Source: Elysia marginata
Taxonomy: Eukaryota; Mollusca; Gastropoda; Plakobranchidae
Direction: 5' to 3'
NCBI GenBank assembly: GCA_019649035.1
Contig: BMAT01009499.1
Coordinates: forward strand, 103,356-154,945
Length of the DNA: 51,590 bases
Shown here piece after piece: positions 23,198 to 35,926 of this stretch; within the stretch, counting starts at the first letter, position 1; every line of letters begins with the position of its first letter. Position numbers and translations under genes: made by a program. Below the pieces are notes generated by a model that made no database searches, was not told the origin of the DNA, and worked only from the letters and a program-made list of their open reading frames with translations.

Positions 23198-24712
23198 TAC
23201 ATGTATAGCCATTTACCTGATAAAGTACATAGTCTGAAAGGTGCTGACTCTTTTCAGGAGGTAGATTATATTGATGACATCCTGTGTAAAGGACATACCT
23301 TATGAAGGTTAGTCTCGTGTATTGCTCTCTTTGTTAGGAGTACTATGGTGGTTTCCTCTTCTGCAGTCGTGAACATGGTTTTTTTTTTTTTTTTTGTTAG
23401 AATTGGTTAAGCGAAGGCTACATTTGTACCCTTGTAAAATATGCTTGGGACTGATCTAATATTTCCAATGAGATTTTAAACTTGGTATTTGCTTTCTTCT
23501 TTTTTGTTCGATTAGTGATGTTGAGGATCTTTTATACTCAAGTTTGAAGCTTGAATTATGTTGCTTCTATTTTGTTTTGAACTCATTCTTCGTGATTTCA
23601 ATGTATCTGTTAAGTCCTTTTGTGCCTTCTTGTGTCACAGTCGCCTGATAAATATGCTTTCTTACAGGCATCAATCTGCTTGTGAATTGGAAGTCAGTTG
23701 TTTTTTTTCTGCAGTTGCAAAGCTTTTTCTTCCTTTCTTCTGTGCCTTTTATGTATTAGGATTGAATCGTTGTTGTTTATAAATTGCTTTACATTTTCCA
23801 TGCAGCTCCAACTCAGCTTTTTGGTGTTTTTATTGATAACTTCATGCAGGTTGTGGTCCAGTGGGAAAATTATGTTTATCAGTGTGGAGAATGTTTTTCC
23901 GATGTTGGTGGCTATGTTTTGTTTCATGGTGGGTTGAACTAAGCGGTTTTTTTTTCTTTTTCGAAATAAATTTGTTGTAATGTATTTCCTTCACATAGGT
24001 TGTCTTCCAAGATAGATAGATAGGTCCATCGATCAATTGACAGACAGACCATAGCAGAAAATATAGCGCAGAAACATTTTATGTCTCTACTAAATTCACG
24101 GAGAGTGCGTGGGCACACTGGCGCGTGGTGTGAGTGAGTCTGACGAGACAAGAAGAGAGCGATGTTATCAGGAACTGATATCCCCCAAGTGATGGCCTCA
24201 TTGTTGACTTAGAGCGTGAAATTTTGGGCGAGTTTGTAGTTTTCACATTTCACCGCGTGAGCAGTTAGGAGTGAACAACTACTCCAACATAGCACTAATA
24301 TTATTAATGTTTGATAAAATAGGATCTTGTAGGCATTTTTTAGCAATAAATGTTTCATTGCTTCATAGACTAACAAGATAACTTTTATTTGACAATGCTA
24401 GCAATTAACAAAAGTTTTTTTCGTTCGCTTCATCTCTGTGGAGAGGATTTTTTTAGGAAGGAGCGGCTGTTACTTATCTGCATCTCATCTGATCTGAAAA
24501 CTTTATCTTTGGTTACCGGCTTAAAATGTAGAAGAAACATTAATTTAAATCATAAAATATGTACAGATCATTCTGGGGAATGATGTTTTAAAGATTGAGA
24601 CGGCTGAATGTATGTGTGTGTGGGGGGAGGGGCGGCGGGTTTGGGCCCTTTAGTTCTAAGTGTTGTTCTCTGAGACGGACTTAGCAAAATCCGGTATTTG
24701 AAACCTACTAAC
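23198..24712. other. No gene seen
   Basis: T-rich on the plus strand, with a T16 run near 23379. Several overlapping 60-79 codon frames on both strands cancel one another as evidence. Confidence 0.6.
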
Positions 24713-25011
24713 CTAACCTATCGTTTTTCGCGTTTTAGTTTTTCGACCTCGGCTGCTTCTAGGACTTTTGAAGAGTGCCTTATCCAATGTTGTCTGCCTT
24801 GTGACATTAACCTCACTGGTCGAGATCTTTGTTTTGACTGCTGGGAGGCGAGACGGATCCTTGTTGATTGTATTTGGCAGTGTTGTAATTGGACTTTCCA
24901 GAATCCTTGCGCCTCCGAAATCGCAGTATGCCGCCATATGTCTATCGGTTGGAATTTCCATGTCTCTTCTTAGAATATGTTCGAAGAGGCGCAACCTGCT
25001 TTCGAAATTTG
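24713..25011 (-). pseudogene. C-terminal fragment of a LINE-like polyprotein
   Basis: The minus-strand frame reads SRLRLFEHILRRDMEIPTDR, which matches the (R/W)LR.FGHxLRR...IP signature near the C-terminus of many non-LTR retrotransposon ORF2 proteins. It is followed at the usual distance by TTLPNTINKDPSRL (compare TTLPxxLxxDL). About 90 codons are open, but no reverse transcriptase core remains around it. Family-level assignment is not possible by eye. Confidence 0.45.
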
Positions 25012-27083
25012 TGCAGACCTAACGACCCATTTCCTCGTAGTTTTCTGTATGCTTAGGAAACAAACAACTTTATAATGAAGGTTTTACGTTTTTGACTACC
25101 CCCTCCCCTCCTCTGCACCTCAACATCTCAACAAACTACCTCATGTTGTTTCTTGGGGCTACAAACTGAAAGCTGCTGTCTATGGTTTAACGTACTGAAC
25201 TCGTATCATACGAGTGTTCCAATCCCTGATCACATTTCTCGATCATCAATTGTACCCTCAAGTTCAGTATTAGTCCTATGATAATGTTTACAGGATATCA
25301 TTTCGAAGTTCTTCCTTCAACCAAGCCATCAACGTGTACATCTATATCACATTGTGAAGTAACGATCGATCCTAAGGGCTACAGCATAGCCGATTTGGTG
25401 CGGTAAGTAGCCATCTTTTTTAAAAACAAATAAATTATATACAACTTTAGCTCGTAATATATTTCTGAAACTTGTAAAAATTTGATCAGGATTTTTTAAA
25501 CAAACCTCAAATTTATCACAGTTTCATCGGCATATTGAAAAAGAGCTCTGAGCATTGTTTGATATGAATATTTTAAGAGGATTTTTTTGCGCATCTTCTG
25601 TAAAGATTAAAGAAAAGAGCCAAGATTCAAAAAAGCTCTTTTTAATGAGAGTTTTCACATGCTTTTTTTTATATTTCCCAATAATGATTGTCTGTCTATA
25701 CCTTATCATTGCGAAATACTGAATGAGAAAATATAATTTACCATGTAACACAGTGGACTATAGTGAGTATAAACATCGCCCACGCACTCTCAGGAATTTC
25801 CTATCAAGCCAGATCAATGTTTTTGCCAACTGTCTAATAAGAAACTTCTAAGCGATGATGCTACATGAAATTCAATCTTTTGTTTTATATTCTGTGTCAA
25901 CAGATTTACAGTTTAATACGTCATTTCTCTAGACTAATGGATGGTGTAAAATGTTATATTTAGCTAATATAGTCATAGTTTTGGCAGCCTCGATCTATGG
26001 CACTATAATTTATACCGCTACCGATGAGTTGCCTCCAATGATATTGTGATGCGTGTGTTGTCAAAACAGAGCTTTTTATTTAGCCTCGTCATCGCATTAT
26101 CGTCCCTGTGGAAGCAGCTAGTTACAGGAAATGTCGAGTAGGGGCCTGTGATAGAAAAGTGCTCGTGTTGAGTATACCGATGTTGTTATTTGTGTGTTCT
26201 TTTACATCACGTGTTCAGAACTGGGGCAAGCTTTGACAATATGAATCATTCGACCGCCGCCATCTATTAATATAAGGGCTGTAATTAGATAGTCACGCAC
26301 AACAGCGAAAACATTATTGACAGGAATGGGATGGAAAATCTCGACTATGAACAGTAGGAGGAAACTGCTCGCCAACTTCTCACAGCGTGGCTCTGCCGTC
26401 ATGTGACCTAGTGGGTAGAACCTTAGCTCTTCTTGCAGGAATTTCTTCAGATTCTTATGCATACGTATGTACATGTATGCAGCTGATGCTAGTATTTATT
26501 TCGCACATTCTTAAGTTATTCCAATTTATAATGTCAATGAAACAGAAAGTTTTACAACACTTAAAATAAGTTCATACATACTTAGATGGGCGGTTAGATT
26601 TTTAATTGAAGAAAAAAGAAAAATGTCCCACCCGTTTTCTTACCAAGACTTACCATTTTACCACGTCTCATATGAAAAACTCGCCAAACAGTTTTCTGTT
26701 AGGCATTTTTGAAGTGTTTTTCTTTCATTTTTGTTATGCCAGCCACATATGTCATGTCTTGATGACTACATGATTACGTTAAAGAAAATCCTGAAATTTC
26801 TTTGAGAGGGACCAAGCTCATAAAAGAATATTTTTTATCTCAAAATAACACGCCTCTCATGTTTGCATACCTTAACAAAATTTATGACCATTTTCTTTGA
26901 TTACCAGTGCAAATTTCCTGATAAGCCCCAAATAAAGATTTTTGATGATTTTTAAAGGAGTAAAATTATGGCACAAAACGAGATAATGAACATTGTGAAC
27001 TCAATAGAAAAGAAACATTCGGGAAAGTATTGTTGCTTTTAAAGAACAATGAAATGTAAAACCGTCTTTGGGATCATCGTGTA
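25012..27083. other. No gene seen
   Basis: AT-rich. A possible worn box-A-like string (GTGACCTAGTGGGTAGAAC) lies at about 26403, but no box B follows. Confidence 0.6.
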
Positions 27084-27150
27084 TTGTCATCTTCTTCTTC
27101 TTCTTCTTATAATAAGTTTCTCCCCTTCTCTCAATCTCTCTCTCTTTCTT

Positions 27151-27197
<47 letters not shown>

Positions 27198-27345
27198 TTC
27201 TTTCTATCTGTTTGCCTGTCTATCTATCTATCTATCATTCTGCATAACTATCTTTCTCTCTATCTATTCTATCTTTCTATTTATGTATGTACCTACTTAT
27301 CTATCAATTCATTCATCCATCTATTTATCTATACATCTGTCTGTC
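27084..27345. repeat. CTT, CT and TATC compound array
   Basis: (CTT)5 near 27089, (CT)n at about 27136-27180, then interrupted TATC units to about 27345. The long Ser/Leu/Tyr frame that crosses it is an artefact. Confidence 0.9.
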
Positions 27346-27793
27346 TCCTTCTTTACCATTGTCTTCTACATTTTATCCTTCCTTCCATCTACTATTGTCT
27401 CTGATATTGTAAGATATTCCACCTTAATTCTGCCTTCTCTTTTTTTCTTCGCCTTTGCTCTCTTTCTGTCCGTTTTCCATATCCGTTCTCAACTTATGTA
27501 CTCTTTCTCCCTCTGCCTCCAGTACGGCCAGATTTGTTGCTCAAAGTCTTCTTCGTCGTATATACCAGCCTATCTGATTTCCCTTCCTTTCCCCCGCCAA
27601 TATTATTCCGAAATTTAGACCCCCCCCCTCCCTCTTTTTTTTCCTTCTTCTTCACGTAAAAACATATCTAGAATGCAGATCTTGTGAAGCCGTGAATACC
27701 TTTTAATAGTAAAGACCCCATTATCTCTGTTCTATTTCTTCACCCCCAATCTAGATTTACAGCCTAGATTTTTTTGGGCCCTATGTGCATCAA

Positions 27794-27947
27794 TACAGAC
27801 TTTAAGCAACAACACGTGAGTATGACGCGAACGTCTGTGACGTCTATTTTTAGAAACTGGTTTCATTATTTTTATAGTTTCCTCAATCTGCTTTCCCGAT
27901 TTTCACGTACGCGTAGTGCGACACGGTGCGTGTGCTAAAGGTCTCTA
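27794..27947. mobile_element. MITE-like element, copy 2
   Basis: Same orientation and limits as the copy at 22707-22859. It differs by a handful of substitutions and one single-base indel (TGTGACGTCTA against TGTGGGTCTA). Sequence similarity stops sharply at both ends, which defines the element. Confidence 0.65.
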
Positions 27948-28345
27948 ATAACTAGATGTCACCGATAATTTGAAAAAAAAAAAGAGTATAAAGTATGGAT
28001 CATTTAAAACACTCTCATTAGGTACAACCTTTCATTTGAGATCTAGATTCTAGAAACCGACAAAAATCGTGAAAATTGTTTTCATAACCTTCTATTTTCA
28101 CACCTTATTAGAGTAAAAAAAAACAATGACCCAAAATTTGTAACCCGTACGGTGCATAACCGATTTGAGAACTTCCTTCTTGAAATCGTAACGGAAATAC
28201 ATTCAGATTAATTTTGCTCTAAAAAGCTTTCTTTCATTCTAAAAAAAGTTTCTTTTTAAAAATATTATGTTTACTCATCTTCTTTGGGCCAAATTCAACT
28301 TGTCTCTGTTGTTTACAAATGTTTGGATAATTTGGCCAAACTCAT

Positions 28346-28404
28346 TATTATTATTAATATTGTGTGTTGTTGTTATTATTATTATTATTGTTATTATTAT
28401 TGCA

Positions 28405-28448
<44 letters not shown>

Positions 28449-28520
28449 TATCACTATTATTATTAGCATCATTATTATTGTCATTATCATTATTGCTTTA
28501 TTATTTTTAGTATCATAATT
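28346..28520. repeat. TTA trinucleotide array
   Basis: Imperfect (TTA)n with TTG and ATC variants, including about 13 pure units near 28407-28444. Confidence 0.92.
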
Positions 28521-28524
28521 ATTG

Positions 28525-28575
28525 TTGTTATTATAATTATTGTTGTTGTTGTTGTTGTTCTTCTTCTTCTTCTTG

Positions 28576-28636
<61 letters not shown>

Positions 28637-28660
28637 TATTATTATCATTATCAATATTTT
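28525..28660. repeat. TTG, TTC and TTA array
   Basis: (TTG)5, (CTT)5 and about 20 TTA units in succession. It is separated from the array before it by only a few bases. Confidence 0.92.
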
Positions 28661-31600
28661 CTTCTTATTATTGTTATGTGTTTTTTTATGAATATAGGAA
28701 TCCCCAAACAATTTCTCCCCAGTCTGGCCACACAAAATCGTAGCAAAAGTAACAACGCTGACCAGATGGTGGCTCTCCGCGAGAAAGCCATCTGGGGTCA
28801 GACGAATCGTGACTGGATGTTATCAAAGTAAGTTCGGCGTCCCTCGTTTGCATAAGTTCTCTCAGGTCAAAGCTCTCCCATCGAGTTTTAAATCTTTTAA
28901 CAAGTTTGTGGTAAGCTTAAATTTCCTGCGCAGACAAGATTGCATCCAACGTATTGCTATCTATGCTCGTGTCCTAATGCAATCTTTTGAGTTCAAGTCA
29001 AAACTTTAAACGATGCATTAGACCCAAATAAACCCTTAGCACCATATATCAAATCCTTTTTTTCATAACTTTGCCTATCACATTATTTCAAACTCCTAAT
29101 AAATTCGATGGAGTTGGAAAAGTGTTATTAACTTATTCACTGAGAGAGAGAGAGGGGAGAAGAGGGAGAGAAATGAGAAGAGAATAGACAGACAAAAATT
29201 ATATTCAAGTTTATAGAAAGTTGACACACGTGGGAAAACAACAGAGAAAGGATAACTCAGTTATTTAGTGATAAGCAGAACGTAATATTAATCTGCCGTG
29301 AACAGGAAAACCCTAGAAAAGAGGAAAACTTTGAAAAAAATTGATAGTCTTTATAATAAATTCAGTAGATTATTGCCTATACAGCACGCTGTTTTATCAT
29401 AATGGTCAAGATAGGAGTTTCTAAGCGTGCTTAATGAAAGAAAAGAACGACACAGAGAAAAGTACTTTATTTTACTTTTTTTATTTTGTTTGGAAGCATG
29501 TCGTTATGATATCAGTTTGTAAAGGTCAATGTTCTAAAAAGCTGTAATTCACAGAAATGTTACAGTAAAAATTGATGGCGGGGCCTTTTTAATATCAAGA
29601 AAATGATAACTGCTTTCCAAAAATTTAACTTTATTTTTTAATCTTCAGAAAATAGCTTTTAATACAAAAATAACAATTCGATTGTTATTAGAACTAAATA
29701 AAATTGTTTTGTGATGCAATTTTCAAAAAATGGAAGTTTCGCCTAAAGGTATATTAACCAAAATAAGTAACATCTTATCCTATATTAACAGAAATGTCGC
29801 AATAGTTTTTCATAAGAAGTGTTCAAAAACATTGCTGACATTTTATACGATTTGACACGGAAATACAATTTTATTGCTGGTTTTTTATAACTTAAATACA
29901 TTTCATTAATTTTCATTAAATGAATCTTCATGACTGTTTTGTCAATTCTTCAGTGCGCTGTGTTTATTTTACAGTTCAGTTTTCATCTTTGTCTTGGCTT
30001 AGCCTTCAGTTACGTAGCTTATAGAACAATATTTTTGGAACAGATAAATGGCATCCAATGAATGAAACACTTCATCATGTATACGCCTGTAAACAATCAT
30101 TCCCAACAATCTATGAGGATGTAGTGCGAGACAACCTTACGATCAGTGGCTTAAATATTCCACCCGTTCCTTACCCCTCTCCACCCTCTCATTGAACCTC
30201 CTGCGCTTTATCATACAATGTTTTTCTCCGCTAGTTTTTTATTTCTTTTATTCCCTCACTTTTTAATTAGAATAATTTCATATTAACGCCTTCAAAGTTT
30301 GTTCACAATTATACTCAATCTACTTGCCCCCCTTTGTTGTATGTGGGACCGATGTGTATTGACATCTCGGTTATTTTCGGCTAATCTTAAGATTCAATCT
30401 ATTTTCTTAAATACCTTTTCTACCGTTTTCTTCCTCTTTCTCTACGCCTTTAATCTGCCTAATCTTTGTTAATTTGACTCCCCCTTTGTTTCGGTCTTTT
30501 CCCTTTTTACTAAACCCCTTTATGTATCGTTGAATGTGAGTTTCCAAAAGTCTTTTCGGAATATGTGCCGTCCCATTTTTAAGCGATTTCTAGCGGCCTC
30601 TGAAATAGCAAAAAAAGGTTCAAATAAAATCCTACATATAAATTGTGTCACTTTCATTCTCGAATCACTGGAGAAAAATCTTAAACCCAAATTCTTTCAC
30701 ATAATTATTTTGCAAACAAATAAGTAGAGACTAAAACTTGTCCTTGAACTCTATCTCCCCATTCCATCGCACTCATCTCTAAATACGATCATCTATGATT
30801 AGGGTGGAATGAAGAAAGCACTAGATAACTAAATGCCTTCCTCTCGTATACCGTCTGGTCGGCATTCTCAAGGGAAGATGAGTGGAGTACAAGTCATCGA
30901 CAAGTGACTCCGTTCAGTAGGATGCAATGATACTTAAGTTCTTTATTCTTGTTGGAGGTAAATGGGATTAACTGTAATTATAGTAAACATTAATTATGAC
31001 CCTGTGGGTAGAACAAACTTTAAAGGAGAGCAGTAAAAAAGCATGATCTAGAATTCGGACAACTAAGTGGCTTGTATTTTCGAGAAGAAGAAGGAAGAGG
31101 AATAAGTAAAAACATACCGTCGTGGAATAAAGAGGAGGAAAGATTGAGATAGAGTAGAGGGACAGAAGAAGAAGGAGGGTGTAGGAGGGAAAGATTACGT
31201 CAAAGGAAAAACAAAACGAAAATACCAAAGTTTCGTGTAGCACATTGGCAGCAGACCTGAAGTCAAACAATAGCTCACTTTTATATCTACGATGATTCAT
31301 CCCACTGTGGGTTTTAAGGAAAAATTACTGTCTGTCAAATTTTACGCGCTTTGTTAGGCTGGGTGAGAACCGTGTAAACGGAGCTTTACGGCCTGTGTGA
31401 TGGCATTAAATATTATAGGCGTTCCTCTCACTTCATCACTTCCTGAAGCATGCTCGGGTTTGGTTTTCTTGGGTCTTATCCAAATGTCTTGTTTTCGAGT
31501 CTGTTTATTCCTAAACCTTGCGTGTTTGGTAACTGCGCTGCAACTCACGCCCACGCCCTCTAAACAAAATAAAAACTTAACAGTATTGTTGCAGGCGCCA

Positions 31601-32315
31601 TTTTTTGGCAGAATAATAGTTAAATATTCAAATAAATTTTCTAAAAAGACAATTTTTCCATTTTCATGATGATTAATTTGCTTAAAGACATAGACGAAGT
31701 GATATTCAGATCCTGAAATGTCCAAAAAGTAACGTCTAATTGATAACAATTTATAGTCTCAATTTTGTTCGGTCGACAGTACGGTTTCTCCAATGCCATG
31801 TTGCTTTTTTCTTAGACTGAATTATTGGAGCATAGTTTTTTATTTTGTCCTTTTTATTCCTGTAGTTGATAAAATATGTTGTCTGAGCCTCTTTCAGTCG
31901 TATTATCATATTTTTGTGTTGTTTAAGGTAATAATATAATAACAATTCGTAGGAGCTGCATAAGATCTAGCAGTTTGTTTTACATATTATGATTTTGAAA
32001 TAGTTAGCTCCGTACAAAACCTGAATAGAAATGATTAGAACACATCAGTTGGGCATTAAAAAATTTTGAGATTATAATTACATGTATAAGGCGTGTCTCG
32101 GAACGCAGAAACGGTGAACATGACGCGCTGCATATCTCGGGTTCATTTAGACACAATAATGGCTGTGGAATACAATGGCTCGATAAAATGCAATACAGGA
32201 ATGGAATTTTTTCGCGATCTCAAAACTCTGTAGTTTATACTTTGCTTCATATCGTTCAATCTCATATATGTAATCAGAGCTAAGGTTTTTGTAAATATTT
32301 TTTCCTGAAAAAAAA
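28661..32315. other. Large gene-poor stretch
   Basis: It contains an 8-bp inverted repeat around 28763-28796 (CCAGATGG / CCATCTGG), a GA-rich patch near 29143-29175 and a TATA-like string on the minus strand near 31280. A 131-codon minus frame (31354-31749) lies in a moderately GC-rich block but shows no known domain. Confidence 0.55.
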
Positions 32316-32741
32316 TCACCCGTACCTGGGTATTTTCAGACCAAGCCACACAAATACTGAACTTTTTTTTTCTTTACTCATCCGCCAAGGCACGCGTTTG
32401 GTTTTCGCGACGCTTGGAGCAAACATGTAACCAGTTCCATTGATTTCACTATCGCCGCTTTCTCCACCCATTGATTCTGTTTCGAGACATTTTTCGCAAA
32501 AGCTCATATTATGTCTGAATCGCGGCTATTCGGACACATTCCAGGGATTAAATTTGGTGGCGGATATAATATAGGATCACAAAGATTAATTTTGAGAACA
32601 CAAAAAACGACACCATTTTCATTTTTCTCTGGAGAGTATAATGTACCTGCCAAGAATTTTTATGGCAACAGCATGTTTTCTTCAAAGGTATCTAGACTGT
32701 GTCATGTCAAAAGGTTTATGACCTACATCCCCCCAGAATGA
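32316..32741. other. Back-to-back divergent small frames
   Basis: A 63-codon frame runs left from ATG at 32507 and a 76-codon frame runs right from ATG at 32511; three bases separate the two start codons. The left frame (MSFCEKCLETESMGGESGDS) lies in DNA with more CpG than its surroundings. The right one begins MSESRLFGHIPGIKFGGGY, recalling the FGHIPGI opening of YDG/SRA domains but diverging at once. Both cannot be complete genes as they stand. Either could be a first exon, or both could be chance. Confidence 0.2.
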
Positions 32742-34529
32742 AGTAATTTTCCGCTCCTCTAAAGACAGAACCAATTCTTTTAGGTAGCGTATTCTCGTTA
32801 TACAGAACTACATATTAACCGCAATAATTTGCCTCAGTGCCTCAACTTGATGGCTCGTAGTACCTTGATACGTCTAGTTAACTTTAAAGAACGATGCAGA
32901 AACGGGTGAAATGTTTCTGATCCTACTTGACCAGTTGACCTAGATCCAGACCCCTACCTTTCACAATATTGAGCGACTCGTTCTGCTAGCGGCGTGCAAG
33001 AATAGTGGGCGGCATAAAAACATTTCATTTACTTACATTTATTGCTTGTCTCCAATCTTCCCCAGCTGCTTTCCTTTACCGATTTGATTGTTGCATCTTT
33101 AGAACAGAGCGTACACTTAAGAGAGGTAAAGTTTCAGATAAATGCCTCAGTATTTCCAGCACACAGTGAACAAAATGTTCTAATCGCCTTTAAACTCAGA
33201 GTACTCGCCAATGTGTACCCTGATGTACGCCTACAATACAAATCAACAAGCTAGCTATAACTATGTATTTTAAAACTCAAGCAGTGATATATATAAAACT
33301 CGATTGAAATTACAATGGCCATTTTATTGACTTGTTTTGAACAAGTAGGAGAAATTTTCTAAAAACTGATAAAAACAATCAAAATAAAAATGTAAAGCTG
33401 GCTTTGCAAAGTATAATAGTAGACATTAAAACGTTGAGTCAAGCTACAGAACGGTGGAATTCTCCTTCAAAATGCATTGCTCGTACGATCAAATCTGTTT
33501 TACAGCTGGTTTATAACAATGACGCCAAGCAGACAAATCAGCCTTGTTCTTACATTAAACATTAAATTGTATTACAAGCGCAGAAGCAAATTAATACGCA
33601 ACATGGCAAAACCTAATTTCGCATGAGCTGAAGTTATTCTGTATAATTTTTTTCAAACGTTACTTTAATGCTTCATAGAGAATAATTAAAACGGAAAAGG
33701 AAACGGGATGTAAGAATCTAGTTTCCATTTTAGCCAATGATTAACTTCAAAACAATCGTATTACTTGCCTAACGAGAAAAGAAGATCAAGCCTGGATGAT
33801 TGGTGTGCTGAAAGTTTTACAGCCAATAAGCTTTTTTTCCTCGAGCCTGGTCTGAAGCCGTAATAAATCGATGTCGTCTAGACCAATTTACTAGGGTATA
33901 TTAAAACTTCTCCCCAAGACACACGGAAAACTGTTTTGTATCGTCAGACCATTCATTGAAGTTAAATATCAATTAAATTGTGTTCATCATAATGGATTTT
34001 TAAAGATTACACTTTTCTTTTTTAGCTGGTTTTGTTTTTTTTTAAAATTGAGATTAGTTTTTAAACATCATTTTTTACCTTGGTTGACACCTCAGCTTCT
34101 GCTTATGTTTTTACCGAATTAAAAATCATCATGAAATTTTTGTTTGATTTCTTATACTTCGTTTTCATTTTGTTTTGTTTCGATTATTTTTCGTTTCTAC
34201 TGAGCCTGTGTTTTGAGATTTAAAGATGCAATTTTTTGGCTATGGCAGATGAGGCAGATGCATGGCCGCAAAGTTAACTACATTACTGACGTGTCCAAAC
34301 CTAGCACCGTATCAGAGAAAGGGAATCAGAGTAGATATCTGATGTTTCGACATTGCGCTTTGTTTTCACTTGGCAATGTCCTATCTTGAGCATCACTTAA
34401 TTTACTTATTGTAATGTCTTCAGTTATCATCCATTGTATTTCCCTGTTATTACCACATCTGGCCAATGAAAGACTTGTATACCAGTATACACCAATACAC
34501 ACCAAAGCAAATTCAACTCATATTTCAGA
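32742..34529. other. No gene seen
   Basis: AT-rich and non-coding. Its right end may include the 3' tail of the CORE-type SINE. Confidence 0.6.
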
Positions 34530-34741
34530 GCATTACGATACGGCTGTCTATTAGGCGCTCAAATACTGTCATTCCACAATAATTTCAAGCACTGTCTCTG
34601 GCCAGTACCCATTTTACAGGTGGGTTGACGGGAAAAGTGTAGATAAATTGCTTTCCTAAGGCAGTTACAAAATGCGTCGTATTTTGGGAATCGAACCCAT
34701 ATCACAAATCCGACGCGCTAACCATTCAGCCACACTGCTCC
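34530..34741 (-). mobile_element. CORE-type tRNA-derived SINE
   Basis: The minus-strand head GGAGCAGTGTGGCTG contains box A at 34732-34716 (TGGCTGAATGGTTAGCG) and a near-perfect box B at 34698-34686 (GGGTTCGATTCCC). The body includes CACCTGTAAAATGGGTAC at about 34627-34607, which resembles the CORE domain shared by MIR and other CORE-SINEs. Folding as a functional tRNA is not expected because the acceptor arm does not pair. The 3' limit is approximate and may extend to about 34450. Confidence 0.7.
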
Positions 34742-35169
34742 ACAAATCTAAATCAGCCTTTTTCTACTTACTAGATATATGAAATCCAAACTAAAGCAAC
34801 TTAAACTTATGTTAGAAAATTACCCCCGGCTCATTAGAAGTTTTGAAGGATTTGATAAGAAAAACTTTTCACTGACACAATTTTAAGGACCATTTATTGA
34901 TTGTTAACATAAAAGACTAGGTAGCGACTTTACCATAGACCATAATATTGTTAACGAGTTATGCACACAAGCTCATAGCTGTAATTTGACAAGAAGTGAA
35001 GCATCAGACAATAACAAATACTGTGGCGGCCAACACTGTCTAATCATACTTTAGGGAATGTGATTGACAGGTATTTAAAATACTGACATTTGAAGAAAAA
35101 AGCTGGGCTTTATATTGATTTTGCAATCTAATAAAAATATTATTTTTCTTTTATCTATTAAATATATCA

Positions 35170-35247
35170 GCCTTTCTACCAAGTATTTATCTAGTTGTCC
35201 ATCCATCTATCTTTCTATATATCCATTAATCTATCTATCTTTCTATC
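35170..35247. repeat. Interrupted ATCT array
   Basis: Loose ATCT/ATCC units with TTTC interruptions. Further on, CCCTCATCAGATGG is duplicated in tandem at 35309-35345. Confidence 0.75.
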
Positions 35248-35774
35248 ATGTTGTAATATCTACCTAAATTTTGTGCCTTGCCACGACTTATAAGTTTCGG
35301 ACGGCTTCCCTCATCAGATGGTTGGTTGCCCTCATCAGATGGCTGGCTGGACTCCGTTCACCAACATGGCCGACTGGGTTGTATTCACCAAGAAGAACTT
35401 TCTTTTGTGGGCACAATGTGAAAATATTTCCTTACGCACATTTAAAGAACATCTCTTTTTCAATATAGCAGGCTTTTCTTCTAGGCACAACGAACAATTC
35501 TTTTCCCTGGCGTATACCGTCTTGCTTTTTTTTTTCAGTATCTTCTATTAATTTTTGCGTGCTATCTTTTTGGTGTTTTTTTTAGGGCCCAAATGTGTTC
35601 ACTTAGTCTGGTAGAAGCTTTTTTATGTTCTGGTTTGGACCTAGAAGAAAAAAAAATTCTTCTGGGGAGTTGCCATAACGGCATGAAACACTGATGTAAT
35701 GACGAAATGCAAGTCAAATCGAAAGAAATTGGGCACTTTTTTCTATTGTACAGATACTAGATTCCTACGTAAGT

Positions 35775-35836
35775 ATCTATCTATCTTTCTGTCTACCTAT
35801 CTATCTTTCTATTTATCCATCTATCCATCTATATAT
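35775..35836. repeat. TATC array preceding a LINE scrap
   Basis: About 14 TATC/TTTC units. The preceding bases (GAAAGAAATTGGGCAC, then CTATTGTACAGATACTAGATT) resemble those before the array at 4971. Confidence 0.8.
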
Positions 35837-35850
35837 AAAGGGTCACAAAT

Positions 35851-35926
35851 ACATGGAGTAGTTTGCCACAAAGCATGGTCACTGCATCTAGTTTAAATGT
35901 CTTCAAAAACCTCTACGGACTCCTCA
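35851..35926 (+). pseudogene. Short LINE ORF2 C-terminal scrap
   Basis: The plus-strand frame gives TWSSLPQSMVTASSLNVFKN, matching the common LINE C-terminal signature xxWNSLPxxVVxAxSVNxFKxxLD. Only about 25 codons are recognisable. It follows a TATC microsatellite directly, and the sequence upstream of that array resembles the one upstream of the array at 4971-5135. Confidence 0.4.

Noticed and set aside
26395..26450. Box-A-like string suggesting another tRNA-SINE
   Set aside because: No matching box B at the expected distance.
27049..27618. 189-codon Ser/Leu/Tyr-rich frame with membrane-like character
   Set aside because: Its hydrophobic text comes from CT and TATC repeats and pyrimidine-rich DNA; there is no conserved motif.
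31354..31749. 131-codon minus frame in a GC-richer block
   Set aside because: No domain, overlapping plus frame of similar quality, no clear splice signals; kept only as a note.
34684..34741. Possible functional tRNA gene
   Set aside because: A- and B-box strings are good, but the acceptor stem does not pair and a SINE body follows.
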